Of a stretch of 64,000 nucleotides of DNA, positions 35,210 to 45,562 are shown piece by piece; the stretch's first letter is position 1; every line of letters begins with the position of its first letter. Under the pieces are notes generated by a model. The model saw only the letters and a program-made list of their open reading frames with translations. It was not told the origin of the DNA and ran no database searches. The translations under genes and the position numbers were made by a program. The stretch comes from Flavobacteriaceae bacterium (GTDB taxonomy: Bacteria; Bacteroidota; Bacteroidia; Flavobacteriales; Flavobacteriaceae): positions 28,475 through 92,474 of the forward strand of contig JAKITD010000003.1 of NCBI GenBank assembly GCA_021648265.1. The letters are read 5' to 3'.

Positions 35210-36679
35210 TCAGGACCTGTCGCTGCCTATTATTCTTTTAATTTCATTTCGTTCTGTAAAAAACATTGTAGAAACAAACACTATTAATAACGCTGTTCCT
35301 GTCCATAAATTACTTTCTAAAACATAAAATGAAAGTACCGAAAATCCAACGGATAATAATAAATAAAACCCTATTTTTTTAAGGTCGTATGGTACTTTGT
35401 AATATTTTCTTCCAAGGAAGTAAGAAACGACCATCATACTTCCGTAAGCAGCTAATGTTGCAATTGCCGAGCCTCTATAACTGATAATCGGAATTAGAGT
35501 GAAATTTAAAACCAAGGTGATTATAGCTCCAAAAACCGAGATATAAGCTCCAAATTTTGTGCGATCAGTCACTTTATACCAGACAGAGAGGTTATGATAA
35601 ATTCCCAAACATAAATTTGCGAGTAAAATAATTGGAACAATAACTAAAGCATCCCAAAAACTAGAATCTGGTATTAGTAATCGTTTAAATATATCCAAAT
35701 AAACCACGACAAAAAGTAAAATTAAACTTCCTAAAATGGTAAAATATTTAGTGACGGTGGCGTAGGTTTCTTTAGCATTTTTTTCTTTGGAATGGTTAAA
35801 GAAAAAAGGCTCGATTCCTAATCTAAAAGCCGTGGCAAACAAGGTCATAAATACACCAAGTTTGTAACAAGCGGCGTACATTCCGAGTTCTGAATCTGCA
35901 ATATCTGAAGGTAATAAGTACCGTAATAAAATCTTATCGAATGCTTCATTTATTGAAAATGCAATTCCTGCAATAAGTACTGGCAATGCATAACGCATCA
36001 TATTCTTCCAAACAACGCGATCAAACGAAAATTTAATTTTCAGATAAAGCGGCACTAAAATTAAAAAGGTAATTCCACTTGCAATTAAATTCGAAATAAA
36101 AACATAGACTACTTTTCCTTCTTCTAAATTAATGGTTGCCCAAATAGAGGAAGGGTCTTTTTCTGCCCAAAGAGGCAAAACCAAAAAGAAAAAAAGATTA
36201 AAACCAAGATTAATACAAACATTTACAATTTTAATAACGGCATATCGCATTGGTTTTTCGTTGGCTCTGAGCCAAACAAATGGGATGACTACTAAAGCGT
36301 CTAGTCCTAAAATCAGCAATCCGTAGGTGATATATTCCACCTTAAAATTTAAAAATTCGGCAATTTGTTGGTTGAAAAATAGTGTAATTACTAAAAATAA
36401 AAGTGTTGTAATTGTTACCGAAGTTAATGCGGTAGATTGCACTTTTTCTTTCTGAAACTCCTTTTTGTTGATAAATCTAAAAAAAGTAGTTTCCATTCCG
36501 TAGGAAAGTAAAACGTTTCCTAAAATTAAAAAAGCCATTAAGGAAGCGTACACCCCGAATTGTTCTTTTCCTAAAACCAACACATAAAGAGGTACTAAAA
36601 AAATGGCTAAAGCTCTAGGTAAAATCGTAGCTAAACCATAAATAAATGTCTGTTTAAAAAGTTTTTTAAATATGCTCAA
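35210..36679 (-). CDS. Polysaccharide flippase (MOP/Wzx-like)
   Basis: The 489-residue protein has 12-14 hydrophobic segments and the layout of the MOP flippase superfamily (oligosaccharide flippase, Wzx/RfbX-like; [20 protein letters not shown] at the N-terminus). It should flip undecaprenyl-linked glycans across the inner membrane. It heads the envelope cluster flippase-dut-nucleotidyltransferase-TPR-DUF4292-EnvC. The first codon available before the conserved N-terminus is TTG at 36679; no in-frame ATG precedes it. Confidence 0.87.
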   Translation of the reverse strand: MSIFKKLFKQTFIYGLATILPRALAIFLVPLYVLVLGKEQFGVYASLMAFLILGNVLLSYGMETTFFRFINKKEFQKEKVQSTALTSVTITTLLFLVITLFFNQQIAEFLNFKVEYITYGLLILGLDALVVIPFVWLRANEKPMRYAVIKIVNVCINLGFNLFFFLVLPLWAEKDPSSIWATINLEEGKVVYVFISNLIASGITFLILVPLYLKIKFSFDRVVWKNMMRYALPVLIAGIAFSINEAFDKILLRYLLPSDIADSELGMYAACYKLGVFMTLFATAFRLGIEPFFFNHSKEKNAKETYATVTKYFTILGSLILLFVVVYLDIFKRLLIPDSSFWDALVIVPIILLANLCLGIYHNLSVWYKVTDRTKFGAYISVFGAIITLVLNFTLIPIISYRGSAIATLAAYGSMMVVSYFLGRKYYKVPYDLKKIGFYLLLSVGFSVLSFYVLESNLWTGTALLIVFVSTMFFTERNEIKRIIGSDRS

Positions 36680-36732
36680 AAGTGTAAATAATTAAGCTTT
36701 AAAAGTATAAAATTTTAATGGGTCAAACACTA

Positions 36733-37251
36733 TTAATTTTCAATTTTAGGATTGCTTTGTGGATAGGCTAACATTTCTTTTTCTTCAATATTAGAAATTT
36801 TATAATAGTAGGTTTTTTCCTCCCGATTACTATCAGAATTGGAATAACTAATTACGGCTTCATTATCTTCTAACTGAAACGGAAATTTTTGAGGAGGAGT
36901 ATTCGCCGCTTCTTTTGAAATGTCACTATCCATAATCACATTTTGGTTCGTTTCGTTTTTAAAATAACCTACAATCTGATTTTGTTTTTTTGAAGTTGCT
37001 TCAATAATCTTTCCTCTAAAGTAAATTTCATTAAAATCAATTCCTTCAGAAACCGAAGAAAATGTAATGATTAAATTAATACCAGAACCTCCGCCTTTTA
37101 CTCCAGCTACCCATTTTTGACAATAAGTTTTTGAAATTGTAAAAGGAGGGTTCTCAGAAATATTTAAATTTTTATTGTTTGATTTAGAGCCTCCACAACT
37201 TGAAAACAAAATGGTAAATAATACTAAAGTAAAGCCTTTAAATTGTTTCAT
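36733..37251 (-). CDS. Lipoprotein of unknown function
   Basis: The 172-residue protein begins MKQFKGFTLVLFTILFSSCGG, a lipoprotein signal with Cys19. The mature region is beta-rich, with phrases such as GFIxGSGINLIITFSS-like strands, and has no domain that I recognise. It is probably a periplasmic or outer-membrane-anchored lipoprotein. It shares direction and a 39-bp gap with the upstream outer membrane protein gene at 37291, so the two may be co-transcribed. Confidence 0.72.
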   Translation of the reverse strand: MKQFKGFTLVLFTILFSSCGGSKSNNKNLNISENPPFTISKTYCQKWVAGVKGGGSGINLIITFSSVSEGIDFNEIYFRGKIIEATSKKQNQIVGYFKNETNQNVIMDSDISKEAANTPPQKFPFQLEDNEAVISYSNSDSNREEKTYYYKISNIEEKEMLAYPQSNPKIEN

Positions 37252-37290
37252 ATCTATAATTACATTTTATAAATGTAAACAAAACCTTGT

Positions 37291-37836
37291 TTATATCTTA
37301 TAATTAATACCAAAAAATGGTGTAACTCCTTCAACTGATTTTCTATTAATGGTAATATTTTTAGTATAGAAATAAGGAATAGTTAGCTTTATTGAAAGCT
37401 TATTTGTAATCCAAAAATTTCCCCCAACACCAATATCGAAAATTGTTATTGCACTATTTTGAATATTCAAACGTGTTAAGTCTTCAAGTCCAAACCCATA
37501 ACCTAAAGTGCCAAAAACATTATACTTTTTTTTATTTATAAAATAATATTGTGCGGATGGAAGAATACCATAGGAGTTAATAATCGTCCCACTTTCATTT
37601 TTAAACAGTGTATTATTCGAAGTAAAAAACCCTGTTGATACAGAAATATTTTTTGAAACAAATAATTCAAAATTTATAATCCCAATATATCCAATATCTG
37701 TCGAATTTTCAATGTTGCTATTTTGATTGGTTATAAATGGTGCAAATTGTAAAGATAATTGCATATCTTTTTTTTGAATTTGGGAGTAACTAAACATTGT
37801 AATAAAAAGAAAAAAAAGTAGTAAAAATATTTTCAT
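37291..37836 (-). CDS. Small outer membrane beta-barrel protein
   Basis: The 181-residue protein has a signal peptide (ends SYSQ). The rest alternates polar and hydrophobic residues in ~8 strands, ending in an aromatic/basic terminus (FFGINYKI). This is the usual look of the outer membrane beta-barrel (OMP_b-brl) family. Function is unknown. It is divergent from the CoA-transferase-family gene at 37994. Confidence 0.78.
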   Translation of the reverse strand: MKIFLLLFFLFITMFSYSQIQKKDMQLSLQFAPFITNQNSNIENSTDIGYIGIINFELFVSKNISVSTGFFTSNNTLFKNESGTIINSYGILPSAQYYFINKKKYNVFGTLGYGFGLEDLTRLNIQNSAITIFDIGVGGNFWITNKLSIKLTIPYFYTKNITINRKSVEGVTPFFGINYKI

Positions 37837-37939
37837 AACTAGTAAATTTAATTCGTTTATATGCTTTCAAAAACTATTCCATAATAATTATTAGTCTTTA
37901 TGAGAAAATAATTAATAATTATTATTTTATGACAATTGA

Positions 37940-37972
37940 TTGTTTTTAGCCCTTTTTTCTATAGTACCTTTG
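37940..37972 (+). promoter_or_regulatory. Promoter of the CoA-transferase family gene
   Basis: TTG at 37940-37942 and TACCTTTG at 37965-37972 are separated by 22 bp, a good match to the Bacteroidota TTG/TAnnTTTG promoter. The -7 element ends 21 bp before the ATG at 37994. Confidence 0.65.
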
Positions 37973-37993
37973 TGTAAAATTAACCAATTAATT

Positions 37994-39256
37994 ATGTACA
38001 AATCAAAGTCACCCGAAGATGCGGTAAAAGTCATAAAATCTAACAACCGAGTTTATATTCAAGCAGCAGCAGCAGCACCTCAAGCACTTATAAACGCAAT
38101 GTCAGCAAGGCATGAGGAATTACGAAATGTAGAAGTTTGTCATCTTCATACCGAAGGAGCTGCGCCTTATTCAGATCCAAAATTAAAGGATAGTTTTCAT
38201 GTAAATTCCTTTTTTATCGGCGCTAATGTTCGCCATACTTTAAAAGCTGGAAATGGATCTTATACTCCTGTTTTTTTAAGTGAATTACCTATTCTTTTTA
38301 AACGAGGAATCATTCAATTAGATGTGGCTTTAATTCAGGTTTCTCCTCCAGACAAACACGGATACTGTTCTTTAGGCGTTACTGTCGCTGCAACTTTAGC
38401 AGCAATTAGCAATGCAAAACATGTGATTGCTCAATTAAATCCGCAAATGCCTAGAACTCATGGCGACGGAATTATTCATTATACAGAACTAGATACTTTT
38501 GTAGAAGTTGATGAACCTTTGCACTATCACGAACCTGCAAAACCCACCGAAAGTGAAGAAAAAATAGGTGATTATGTAGCGGAATTAATCGAAGATAAAT
38601 CTACCCTACAAATGGGAATTGGGAATATTCCGAATGCGGTTCTTTCTCGTTTAGGAAACCATAAAGATTTAGGATTGCATACCGAAATGTTTTCAGATGG
38701 TGTGATCGATTTAATTCTGAAAGATGTAATCAATGGAAACTATAAAGGTATCAACCCAGGAAGAGCAATGGCGACTTTTTTAATGGGCTCAAAACGATTG
38801 TTTGATTATGTTGACGACAATCCTTTTATTGAAATGCGGGAAGCCGATTTTGTAAATGATGTAGCAATCATTCGGCAAAACCCTAGAATGGTAGCGATTA
38901 ATTCTGCCATTGAAATTGATGTTACCGGACAAGTTTGTGCAGATTCTATAGGTTCAAGTATGTATAGTGGCGTTGGAGGACAAATGGATTTTATCCGTGG
39001 TGCTTCTTTAAGTAAAGGCGGAAAAGCAATAATTGCGCTTCCATCTATCACTCCAAAAGGGATTAACAGAATCGTACCCTTTTTAAAACCTGGAGCTGGA
39101 GTAGTTACTACCAGAGCTCATATTCATTATGTAGTTACTGAATATGGTGTTGCAAATCTCTACGGAAAAACAATCAAACAGCGTGTAAAAGCATTAACTG
39201 AAATTGCACATCCTGACTTTAGAGAACAAATTGCTCGGGATTATTTTGATAATTAA
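37994..39256 (+). CDS. Acetyl-CoA hydrolase/transferase family protein
   Basis: From the ATG at 37994 (420 residues, MYKSKSPEDAVKVI) the protein matches the acetyl-CoA hydrolase/transferase family, including 4-hydroxybutyrate CoA-transferase. The motif GIGNIPNAVLSRLGNHKDLG leads to the presumed catalytic glutamate in LHTEMFSDG. It forms a covalent glutamyl-CoA thioester and moves CoA between acids. The acceptor is unknown: acetate, succinate and 4-hydroxybutyrate are all possible. A longer TTG-start reading from 37940 would overlap the promoter and is rejected. Confidence 0.88.
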   Translation: MYKSKSPEDAVKVIKSNNRVYIQAAAAAPQALINAMSARHEELRNVEVCHLHTEGAAPYSDPKLKDSFHVNSFFIGANVRHTLKAGNGSYTPVFLSELPILFKRGIIQLDVALIQVSPPDKHGYCSLGVTVAATLAAISNAKHVIAQLNPQMPRTHGDGIIHYTELDTFVEVDEPLHYHEPAKPTESEEKIGDYVAELIEDKSTLQMGIGNIPNAVLSRLGNHKDLGLHTEMFSDGVIDLILKDVINGNYKGINPGRAMATFLMGSKRLFDYVDDNPFIEMREADFVNDVAIIRQNPRMVAINSAIEIDVTGQVCADSIGSSMYSGVGGQMDFIRGASLSKGGKAIIALPSITPKGINRIVPFLKPGAGVVTTRAHIHYVVTEYGVANLYGKTIKQRVKALTEIAHPDFREQIARDYFDN

Positions 39257-39269
39257 TCTTTTGAAAGAT

Positions 39270-39319
39270 TTAAGACCGCTTCGCTTTAAGATAAAAGAAG
39301 AAAGACTTGATTAGAACTA
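39270..39319. repeat. Dispersed repeat, copy 1
   Basis: A 50-bp stretch beginning TTAAGACCGCT and containing GAAAGACTTGATT matches 60093-60142 at about 42 of 50 positions. Both copies are intergenic. Confidence 0.75.
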
Positions 39320-39439
39320 TTATTTAAGCAATGGGTTTTCATTATTGTGGTAATTAATTGTTTTTTAAAATCGTTCTTTCAAATTTTATTTGTTATTTGA
39401 ACAATCAAAATACAGCACCTTGAATATTAAATATTTTAT

Positions 39440-41350
39440 ATGAAAAAATCAGTCGCAACCTTACTATTAATCCTTATCAGCACTATGACTTTTGCACAAA
39501 AAACTAACATGACGCCCGAACGTCTTATTACTCTTGGAAGAGTTGGGGGAAAAGGAATTTCAACCAGCAACAACCAAGTTCTTTTTGGAGTTTCAAAATA
39601 TAGTTTTACTACTCAGAAGAAAACAAACAGTACTTATTCTGTTGATATTAATGGTGGCGATGTAAAGAAAATTGCAAAAAAAGATGCGAATCTTAACGAT
39701 AAATCTATTTCGCCAAATGGTGAATTTATCATCAAAGTAAAAGATGAAAAACTAAAAAACATTTCAGGTTCCGACTTTCATCCAGATGTAAAAGATAGTA
39801 ATGTTATGATCTATGACGAGCTTAATTATCGTCATTGGGATACTTGGGAAAACGGAAATTACAGTCATATTATGTATCAATCTACTTCCGATAAAAAAGG
39901 AAAACTGATCGATATTATGAAGGGAGAACCTTTTCATTCGCCTCAAAAACCATTTGGTGGTGACGAAGATTATCTATGGGCTCCCGATAGTAAAAACATC
40001 TTATATGTAACCAAAAAAGCAAGTGGTGTCAACTACGCAATAAGTACCAATACCGATATTTTTCAATACGATTTAGCTACCGGAAAAACCACCAATTTAA
40101 CCGAATATAACAAAGGTTACGACACGGCTCCTGCATTTTCAAGCAAGGAAAATTTAGCTTGGTTACAAATGAAACGCGATGGTTACGAATCTGATAAAAA
40201 TGATATTATTGTTCGCATAAACGAAAAAGACATCAACTTAACTGAAAGTTGGGACGGAACGGTAAATAGTTTTATTTGGTCAAAAAACGGAAAGAAAATA
40301 TACTTTGTCGCTCCTGTTTTAGGAACGGTCCAAATATTTGAAATTGAAGTTCCTTCTTCAAAAAGTAAGGCGAAAAGTCCTCGACAAATCACGGAAGGGC
40401 AATTTGATGTTCCTTCAATAATTGGAGAAGTGGGCGATAAATTAGCGGTGATTAGGCGTGATATGAATCATGCAAATGAAGTGTATTCCGTAGAAATTTC
40501 TTCAGGAAAAATGAAGCAATTAAGCCATGTAAACGATACGGTTTATGCAAAAACAAATCTTGGAAAAGTAGAGAAACGCATCACCAAAGCCACGGATGGA
40601 AAAGACTTACTTTCTTGGGTAATTTATCCACCAGATTTTGATCCAAATAAAAAATATCCAACTATACTTTATTGTCAAGGCGGACCTCAAGGAGCCTTGA
40701 GTCAGTTTTATTCTTTCCGTTGGAATTTCCAACTAATGGCAGCTCACGGTTATATCATTATTGCTCCAAACAGAAGAGGAATGCCTGGATATGGAGTAGA
40801 ATGGAACGAGCAAATTAGCAAAGATTACGGTGGTCAAAATATGGACGATTACCTTTCGGCTATAGATGATATTTCGAAAGAAAGTTATGTTGACACCAAC
40901 AAATTAGGCTGTATTGGTGCGAGCTACGGAGGTTATTCTGTGTTTTATTTAGCAGGAAATCACGAAGGAAGATTCAAATCGTTTATCTCTCACGATGGTA
41001 TTTTTGATTGGCGAAGTATGTACGGAACTACCGAAGAAGTATTTTTTCCAAACTGGGATTTAGGAGGTGCTTATTGGAATAAAAATAATAAAGCAGCACA
41101 GAAATCTTATAATGAATTTAACCCAACTACTTATGTTGACAAATGGGATACGCCCATTTTAATTATTCAAGGAGGGAAAGATTACCGCGTACCTATCGGA
41201 CAAGGATTAGCAGCATTTCAAGCAGCGCAATTAAAAGGGATTAAAAGCAGATTGATGTTCTTTCCAGAAGAAAATCATTGGGTGTTAAACAATCAAAATA
41301 GTTTGATTTGGCAACGGGAGTTTTATAAGTGGTTGGCGGAGACTTTGTAG
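39440..41350 (+). CDS. Secreted S9 family peptidase (DPP IV/acylaminoacyl peptidase-like)
   Basis: The 636-residue protein has a signal peptide (ends MTFAQ), a beta-propeller-like N-terminal domain (~30-370) and a C-terminal alpha/beta-hydrolase domain. The catalytic triad is visible: Ser495 in IGASYGGYS, Asp581 in IQGGKDYRVP and His613 in PEENHWVL. By family it releases dipeptides or acylated residues from peptides in the periplasm. Typical for protein-degrading flavobacteria. It is a single gene with a strong terminator at 41437. Confidence 0.92.
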   Translation: MKKSVATLLLILISTMTFAQKTNMTPERLITLGRVGGKGISTSNNQVLFGVSKYSFTTQKKTNSTYSVDINGGDVKKIAKKDANLNDKSISPNGEFIIKVKDEKLKNISGSDFHPDVKDSNVMIYDELNYRHWDTWENGNYSHIMYQSTSDKKGKLIDIMKGEPFHSPQKPFGGDEDYLWAPDSKNILYVTKKASGVNYAISTNTDIFQYDLATGKTTNLTEYNKGYDTAPAFSSKENLAWLQMKRDGYESDKNDIIVRINEKDINLTESWDGTVNSFIWSKNGKKIYFVAPVLGTVQIFEIEVPSSKSKAKSPRQITEGQFDVPSIIGEVGDKLAVIRRDMNHANEVYSVEISSGKMKQLSHVNDTVYAKTNLGKVEKRITKATDGKDLLSWVIYPPDFDPNKKYPTILYCQGGPQGALSQFYSFRWNFQLMAAHGYIIIAPNRRGMPGYGVEWNEQISKDYGGQNMDDYLSAIDDISKESYVDTNKLGCIGASYGGYSVFYLAGNHEGRFKSFISHDGIFDWRSMYGTTEEVFFPNWDLGGAYWNKNNKAAQKSYNEFNPTTYVDKWDTPILIIQGGKDYRVPIGQGLAAFQAAQLKGIKSRLMFFPEENHWVLNNQNSLIWQREFYKWLAETL

Positions 41351-41365
41351 TAAAACCTAATAAAG

Positions 41366-41383
41366 TCCCGATAGCCACCGGGA
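41366..41383. repeat. Imperfect palindrome TCCCGATAGCCACCGGGA
   Basis: Related to the TCCCGATA..TATCGGGA hairpins at 19062 and 23108. Lies 16 bp after the S9 peptidase gene. Confidence 0.5.
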
Positions 41384-41436
41384 TGATTGTAATTAGCAAA
41401 TAAATTTGATTACAATTATGTTCTGTACCTTTATAC

Positions 41437-41474
41437 AAAAAACGCCTTCTGAAAAATTTCAGAAGGCGTTTTTT
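41437..41474. terminator. Bidirectional terminator
   Basis: AAAAAACGCCTTCTGAAA and TTTCAGAAGGCGTTTTTT form a perfect 18-bp stem with A/T runs on both sides, between the convergent S9 peptidase and lipoprotein genes. Confidence 0.93.
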
Positions 41475-41509
41475 ATAACTAATTTTGATATGAAATAGGA
41501 ATTATAAGG

Positions 41510-42376
41510 TTAATCAAAATACTCATCATCCAAACTATATTCAAAAGTGCCATCTAAGCAATCAAAAGGCCCTGTTGTTTCTCCTGTGTTAACATTATAT
41601 AGTGTAAAAGTAAACTCAAAAGTTCCTTTAATAACTTTGTCTTCTAAATTAAACTCAGTAATTATTAATTCCCCAAATTCGCCTTCATAAGCTTGGGTTG
41701 GGTCTTGATTTGCATCATTATAGATTAAATTAACATGAGGTTGTGGTGAACCACTATTATCTGTATTATCAACACCTAAATTATAAGTACCAACCGCCCA
41801 ATTACTTTCTGGTATAAAAAGATTAATTTCTTTACTATTATCAAATGTAACATCTTGTGGTGTACTGTTACCTTGTACCCTTAAAAAGGGTTCTTCTACA
41901 TCTCCATAAGAAATAATAGACACAGCGTTATCTGTAAAGACCCCCCATAAAAAAGGCACCATATAGTCATATTGAATCCCTTTAATATTAGCAGTCATTA
42001 GGGCGTAACTTTGAGGAGTTTCTTCAGGTGTATTAGTTACAGGGCCAATCCAGTCACTAAAAACATTACCGCATTTAGCTCTAATATAAAAATCATAAGC
42101 TGCATTAAAACTTAAATTGTTAATAGTAACCGAATTTATTTCACTACTTATTATAGTTCCTTCTCCTTGAGTAAAACCTTGAAGAGCATATTCTATTTCC
42201 CAAAAGGTTGTGTTTTCATTTTCATCCCAACCTAAATCTACTTTTACTAAATTGGTATAATTTACAATAGTAAAATTAGAAGGTAAATCGCAAGATATAT
42301 TTTCTTCAGTGTCATCTCCTGCACATCCTACGATAAGAAGTGTTAAGAGAATAATAAGGCTAAATTGTTTTTTCAT
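41510..42376 (-). CDS. Lipoprotein with fibronectin type III-like domain
   Basis: The 288-residue protein starts with a lipoprotein signal (LLIVGCAGDDTEEN). The acidic residues just after the cysteine resemble the surface lipoprotein export signal of Bacteroidota. Residues ~35-115 look like a fibronectin type III domain (DLGWDENENTTFWEIEY, YDFYIRAKCG), followed by a beta-rich region of unknown family. Probably a surface lipoprotein. Transcribed alone between the ATP synthase cluster and a shared terminator. Confidence 0.78.
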   Translation of the reverse strand: MKKQFSLIILLTLLIVGCAGDDTEENISCDLPSNFTIVNYTNLVKVDLGWDENENTTFWEIEYALQGFTQGEGTIISSEINSVTINNLSFNAAYDFYIRAKCGNVFSDWIGPVTNTPEETPQSYALMTANIKGIQYDYMVPFLWGVFTDNAVSIISYGDVEEPFLRVQGNSTPQDVTFDNSKEINLFIPESNWAVGTYNLGVDNTDNSGSPQPHVNLIYNDANQDPTQAYEGEFGELIITEFNLEDKVIKGTFEFTFTLYNVNTGETTGPFDCLDGTFEYSLDDEYFD

Positions 42377-42533
42377 GTTTCTATAAATTTTATAATTAGT
42401 ATATCTCGCTAGTTATCAGATTTGTTAACTGTATTAATTATGATGTTAAAATTAGGTATTTCTTGGTTTTCACCTTATCATCCTAATTATCCTGCCAAGC
42501 TTCGCAAGTTGACTAAATTTGGCTATCGCCTAA

Positions 42534-43397
42534 TTACCCAGCCAATGCTTCAGCACCACCAACAATCTCTAAGATTTCATTGGTAATAGAAGCTTGTCTT
42601 GCTTTGTTATATTGTAAGTTAAGTGCATCTCTTAATTCGGTTGCGTTGTCGGTTGCTTTGTGCATTGCCGTCATACGTGCACCGTGCTCACTTGCAGATG
42701 AATCTCTTAATGCTTTAAACAACTGCATTTTTAAGCTCTTCGGAATTAACTCCTCAACAATTTTTTCTTTTGAAGGCTCAAAAATATAATCTGAAGCATC
42801 GGTAGTTTCTTCAGATACATTAGAAACAATTGGTAAAAATTGCTCTTTCATTAATATTTGAGTCGCTGCATTTTTAAATTTATTATAAACCAAAACGATC
42901 TTATCATACGATCCTTCGGTAAATAAATCCATTAATTTTTGAGCGATTTCAGCAGTATTTGCAAAAGTTAATTCGTCGAAAATCTCTGTGTTATTTTCAA
43001 TTACGTTATGCTCTTTTATAATTACATCGTTTGCTTTCTTACCTAAAGTGATAAAATCTACTTTTGCAGTTTTATATTCCTCTTTAATTAAAGAGTAACT
43101 AGCTTTTACGATATTCGAATTAAAAGCTCCAGCCAATCCACGATTAGAAGAAATAGCCACTAGTAATACGTTGTTTATTTCACGTTGGTCTGTATAAGCA
43201 CTTCCAACATCACCCTCTAAACTTGCACTTAAATTTTGTAATAACTCAGATTGTTTGTCAGCATACGGACGCATCGTTGTAATTGCATCTTGCGCTTTTT
43301 TCAATTTTGCAGCAGACACCATTTTCATGGCACTGGTAATCTGCATCGTTGAAGATACCGAAGCTATTCTATTACGTATTTCTTTTAAATTTGCCAT
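42534..43397 (-). CDS. atpG: ATP synthase gamma subunit
   Basis: The 287-residue protein matches the F1 gamma subunit, the central rotor stalk. The N-terminus ANLKEIRNRIASVSSTMQIT and the C-terminal helix EHGARMTAMHKATDNATEL and NKARQASITNEILEIVGGA are diagnostic. It is the last gene of the atp run on this strand. A four-helix-bundle gene and repeat sequence separate it from atpA by about 550 bp, which is unusual for this operon. Confidence 0.97.
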   Translation of the reverse strand: MANLKEIRNRIASVSSTMQITSAMKMVSAAKLKKAQDAITTMRPYADKQSELLQNLSASLEGDVGSAYTDQREINNVLLVAISSNRGLAGAFNSNIVKASYSLIKEEYKTAKVDFITLGKKANDVIIKEHNVIENNTEIFDELTFANTAEIAQKLMDLFTEGSYDKIVLVYNKFKNAATQILMKEQFLPIVSNVSEETTDASDYIFEPSKEKIVEELIPKSLKMQLFKALRDSSASEHGARMTAMHKATDNATELRDALNLQYNKARQASITNEILEIVGGAEALAG

Positions 43398-43409
43398 TTT
43401 TCAAGTTAT

Positions 43410-43433
43410 GAGTTATGAGTTCAGAGTTATGAG
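43410..43433. repeat. Left inverted flank of the four-helix-bundle gene
   Basis: GAGTTATGAGTTCAGAG followed by TTATGAG; a related direct copy is at 43529-43555, overlapping the gene's 3' end. It matches, inverted, the sequence at 43915-43939. Confidence 0.6.
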
Positions 43434-43548
43434 TTGGGAGTTTTTAAAACACCATATTCATTTCTTCACAAACTATTTCTGTTTATTAATCATATACTAT
43501 AAAACCCACCAATTTTTAATAAAAATATTATGAGTTATGAATGCAGAG

Positions 43549-43884
43549 TTATGAGTTTTTAATTATTGCTACTAAAATACGTATTAACTCTTCACATTTA
43601 TTCGTCAAATCTATAGGAACTTCTCTTCCAGTTGCTTTTAATATTTCTAACCAATATTTGGTTTCGTCTGCTTCCTTTAGGGCTATTCCAAATTTATTCT
43701 TAAAATCTTTTCTGCTTACTCCTCTTTGAGCTTCTCTAGTATTGGCTCCAATACTTGTTCCGCTTTTTAAAAGTTGTGAAGCTATTTCAAAATCTTTACT
43801 AGCTTTTAGTTGATCACAATACAAAACTACTTCACAAGCAAATTGAAAACTCTTTACTCTTATTGGGCTATTTTCAAAAGCCAT
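43549..43884 (-). CDS. Four-helix-bundle protein (S23/IVS-encoded family)
   Basis: From the ATG at 43884 the product is 111 residues (MAFENSPIRVKSFQF...); an alternative start at 43911 adds nine. It carries the family pattern well: SQLLKSGTSIGANTREA, SRKDFKNKFGIALKEADETKYWL. Members form small pentameric four-helix bundles and are encoded in 23S rRNA intervening sequences or scattered singly in Bacteroidota genomes; some resemble the Avd accessory protein of diversity-generating retroelements. Function is unknown. The position between atpA and atpG and the inverted flanking repeats suggest an insertion. Confidence 0.88.
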   Translation of the reverse strand: MAFENSPIRVKSFQFACEVVLYCDQLKASKDFEIASQLLKSGTSIGANTREAQRGVSRKDFKNKFGIALKEADETKYWLEILKATGREVPIDLTNKCEELIRILVAIIKNS

Positions 43885-43914
43885 AGTTTTATATTTTAAT
43901 ATTGAGTTCAAATT

Positions 43915-43939
43915 ACTCTGAACTCAACACTCTTAACTC
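43915..43939. repeat. Right inverted flank of the four-helix-bundle gene
   Basis: Reads GAGTTAAGAGTGTTGAG then TTCAGAGT on the minus strand, an imperfect inverted copy of the left flank at 43410. Confidence 0.55.
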
Positions 43940-43943
43940 TTCA

Positions 43944-45524
43944 CTAGTTATTATACTTCGCAGCTAAATCTTTAGCAACATCGGTTAATACCTTAACAGC
44001 TTCATCGGTTAATTTACCTGCTTTTAGGGTATTTAATGTATCTCTATGTTTAGCATTAAGGAATTCGATATAATCTGCTTCAAATTCTTTCACTTTTTTT
44101 ACGGGTACGTTGTTTAACAAGTTTTTAGATCCTGCATAAATAATTGCAATTTGATCTTCTACTGTAAACGGATCGTTTTGTGCTTGTTTAAGGATTTCAA
44201 CATTACGTTTTCCTTTTTCAATTACATTTAAAGTTGCTGCATCTAAATCGGATCCAAACTTAGCAAACGCTTCCAATTCACGGAATTGTGCTTGATCTAA
44301 TTTAAGTGTCCCCGATACTTTTTTCATTGATTTTACTTGAGCGTTACCACCTACACGAGATACCGAAATACCTACGTTAATCGCTGGACGTACACCCGAG
44401 TTAAATAAATCACCATCTAAGAAAATCTGACCATCAGTAATCGAAATTACGTTGGTTGGAATATAAGCAGAAACATCTCCCGCTTGTGTTTCGATAATTG
44501 GTAATGCCGTTAATGAACCTCCACCTTTTACTTTGTCTTTTAAAGACGCTGGAAGGTCATTCATTTGTTTTGCAATTTCATCATTGTTAATGATTTTTGC
44601 TGAACGTTCTAATAATCTAGAGTGAAGGTAAAATACATCTCCAGGATATGCCTCACGTCCCGGTGGACGTCTTAATAATAATGAAATCTCACGATACGCA
44701 ACTGCTTGCTTAGATAAATCATCAAAAACAATCAATGCAGGACGACCTGTATCTCTAAAATACTCCCCAATTGCAGCACCTGCAAAAGGAGCATATACTT
44801 GCATTGGAGCAGGATCTGATGCGTTTGCTGCAACAATAGTTGTATAAGCTAATGCACCTCTTTCTTCTAATACTTTTGCAATATTTGCTACGGTTGATGC
44901 TTTTTGTCCAATCGCAACATAGATACAATATACTGGCTCACCAGCATCGTAAAATTCTTTCTGATTAAGAATGGTATCGATACAAACAGTAGTTTTTCCT
45001 GTTTGACGGTCACCAATTACCAATTCACGTTGACCTCTTCCTACTGGGATCATCGCATCAATTGCTTTAATACCTGTTTGAAGTGGCTCGGTTACTGGCT
45101 CACGAAAAAGCACCCCTGGTGCAATACGCTCTAATGGCATTTCGAAAGTTTCGCCAGCAATTGCTCCTTTACCATCGATAGGATCTCCAAGAGTATTTAC
45201 AACACGACCAACAATACCTTCACCTACATTAATAGATGCGATACGTTGTGTACGTTTTACGGTTGAACCTTCAACAATGTTTTTTGAATGACCTAACAAT
45301 ACTACACCAACATTATCTTCTTCAAGGTTAAGTACAATTCCTTCTAATCCATTATCGAATTCTACTAATTCACCATATTGCACATTAGAAAGTCCGTAAA
45401 CACGAGCAATTCCATCACCTATAGTTAATACACTTCCTACTTCGTCTAAAGAAGCGGTAGATTCGTAACCTGATAATTGTTTCTTTAATATTGCTGATAC
45501 TTCAGCTGGTTTAACTTCTGCCAT
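43944..45524 (-). CDS. atpA: ATP synthase alpha subunit
   Basis: The 526-residue protein is the F1 alpha subunit. It has the Walker A region [43 protein letters not shown] and [23 protein letters not shown]. Alpha binds ATP at non-catalytic sites of the F1 head. The gene is 38 bp downstream of atpH. The catalytic beta subunit gene (atpD) is not in the window; in Bacteroidota atpDC commonly lies elsewhere. Confidence 0.98.
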   Translation of the reverse strand: MAEVKPAEVSAILKKQLSGYESTASLDEVGSVLTIGDGIARVYGLSNVQYGELVEFDNGLEGIVLNLEEDNVGVVLLGHSKNIVEGSTVKRTQRIASINVGEGIVGRVVNTLGDPIDGKGAIAGETFEMPLERIAPGVLFREPVTEPLQTGIKAIDAMIPVGRGQRELVIGDRQTGKTTVCIDTILNQKEFYDAGEPVYCIYVAIGQKASTVANIAKVLEERGALAYTTIVAANASDPAPMQVYAPFAGAAIGEYFRDTGRPALIVFDDLSKQAVAYREISLLLRRPPGREAYPGDVFYLHSRLLERSAKIINNDEIAKQMNDLPASLKDKVKGGGSLTALPIIETQAGDVSAYIPTNVISITDGQIFLDGDLFNSGVRPAINVGISVSRVGGNAQVKSMKKVSGTLKLDQAQFRELEAFAKFGSDLDAATLNVIEKGKRNVEILKQAQNDPFTVEDQIAIIYAGSKNLLNNVPVKKVKEFEADYIEFLNAKHRDTLNTLKAGKLTDEAVKVLTDVAKDLAAKYNN

Positions 45525-45562
45525 TGTAATCTGTATTAATCAGAATTTCTTCTGAAAATTAT

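Noticed and set aside
43255..43729. Plus-strand frames opposite atpG and the four-helix-bundle gene
   Set aside because: They run through repeat sequence and the complement of real genes and show no domain or plausible start context.
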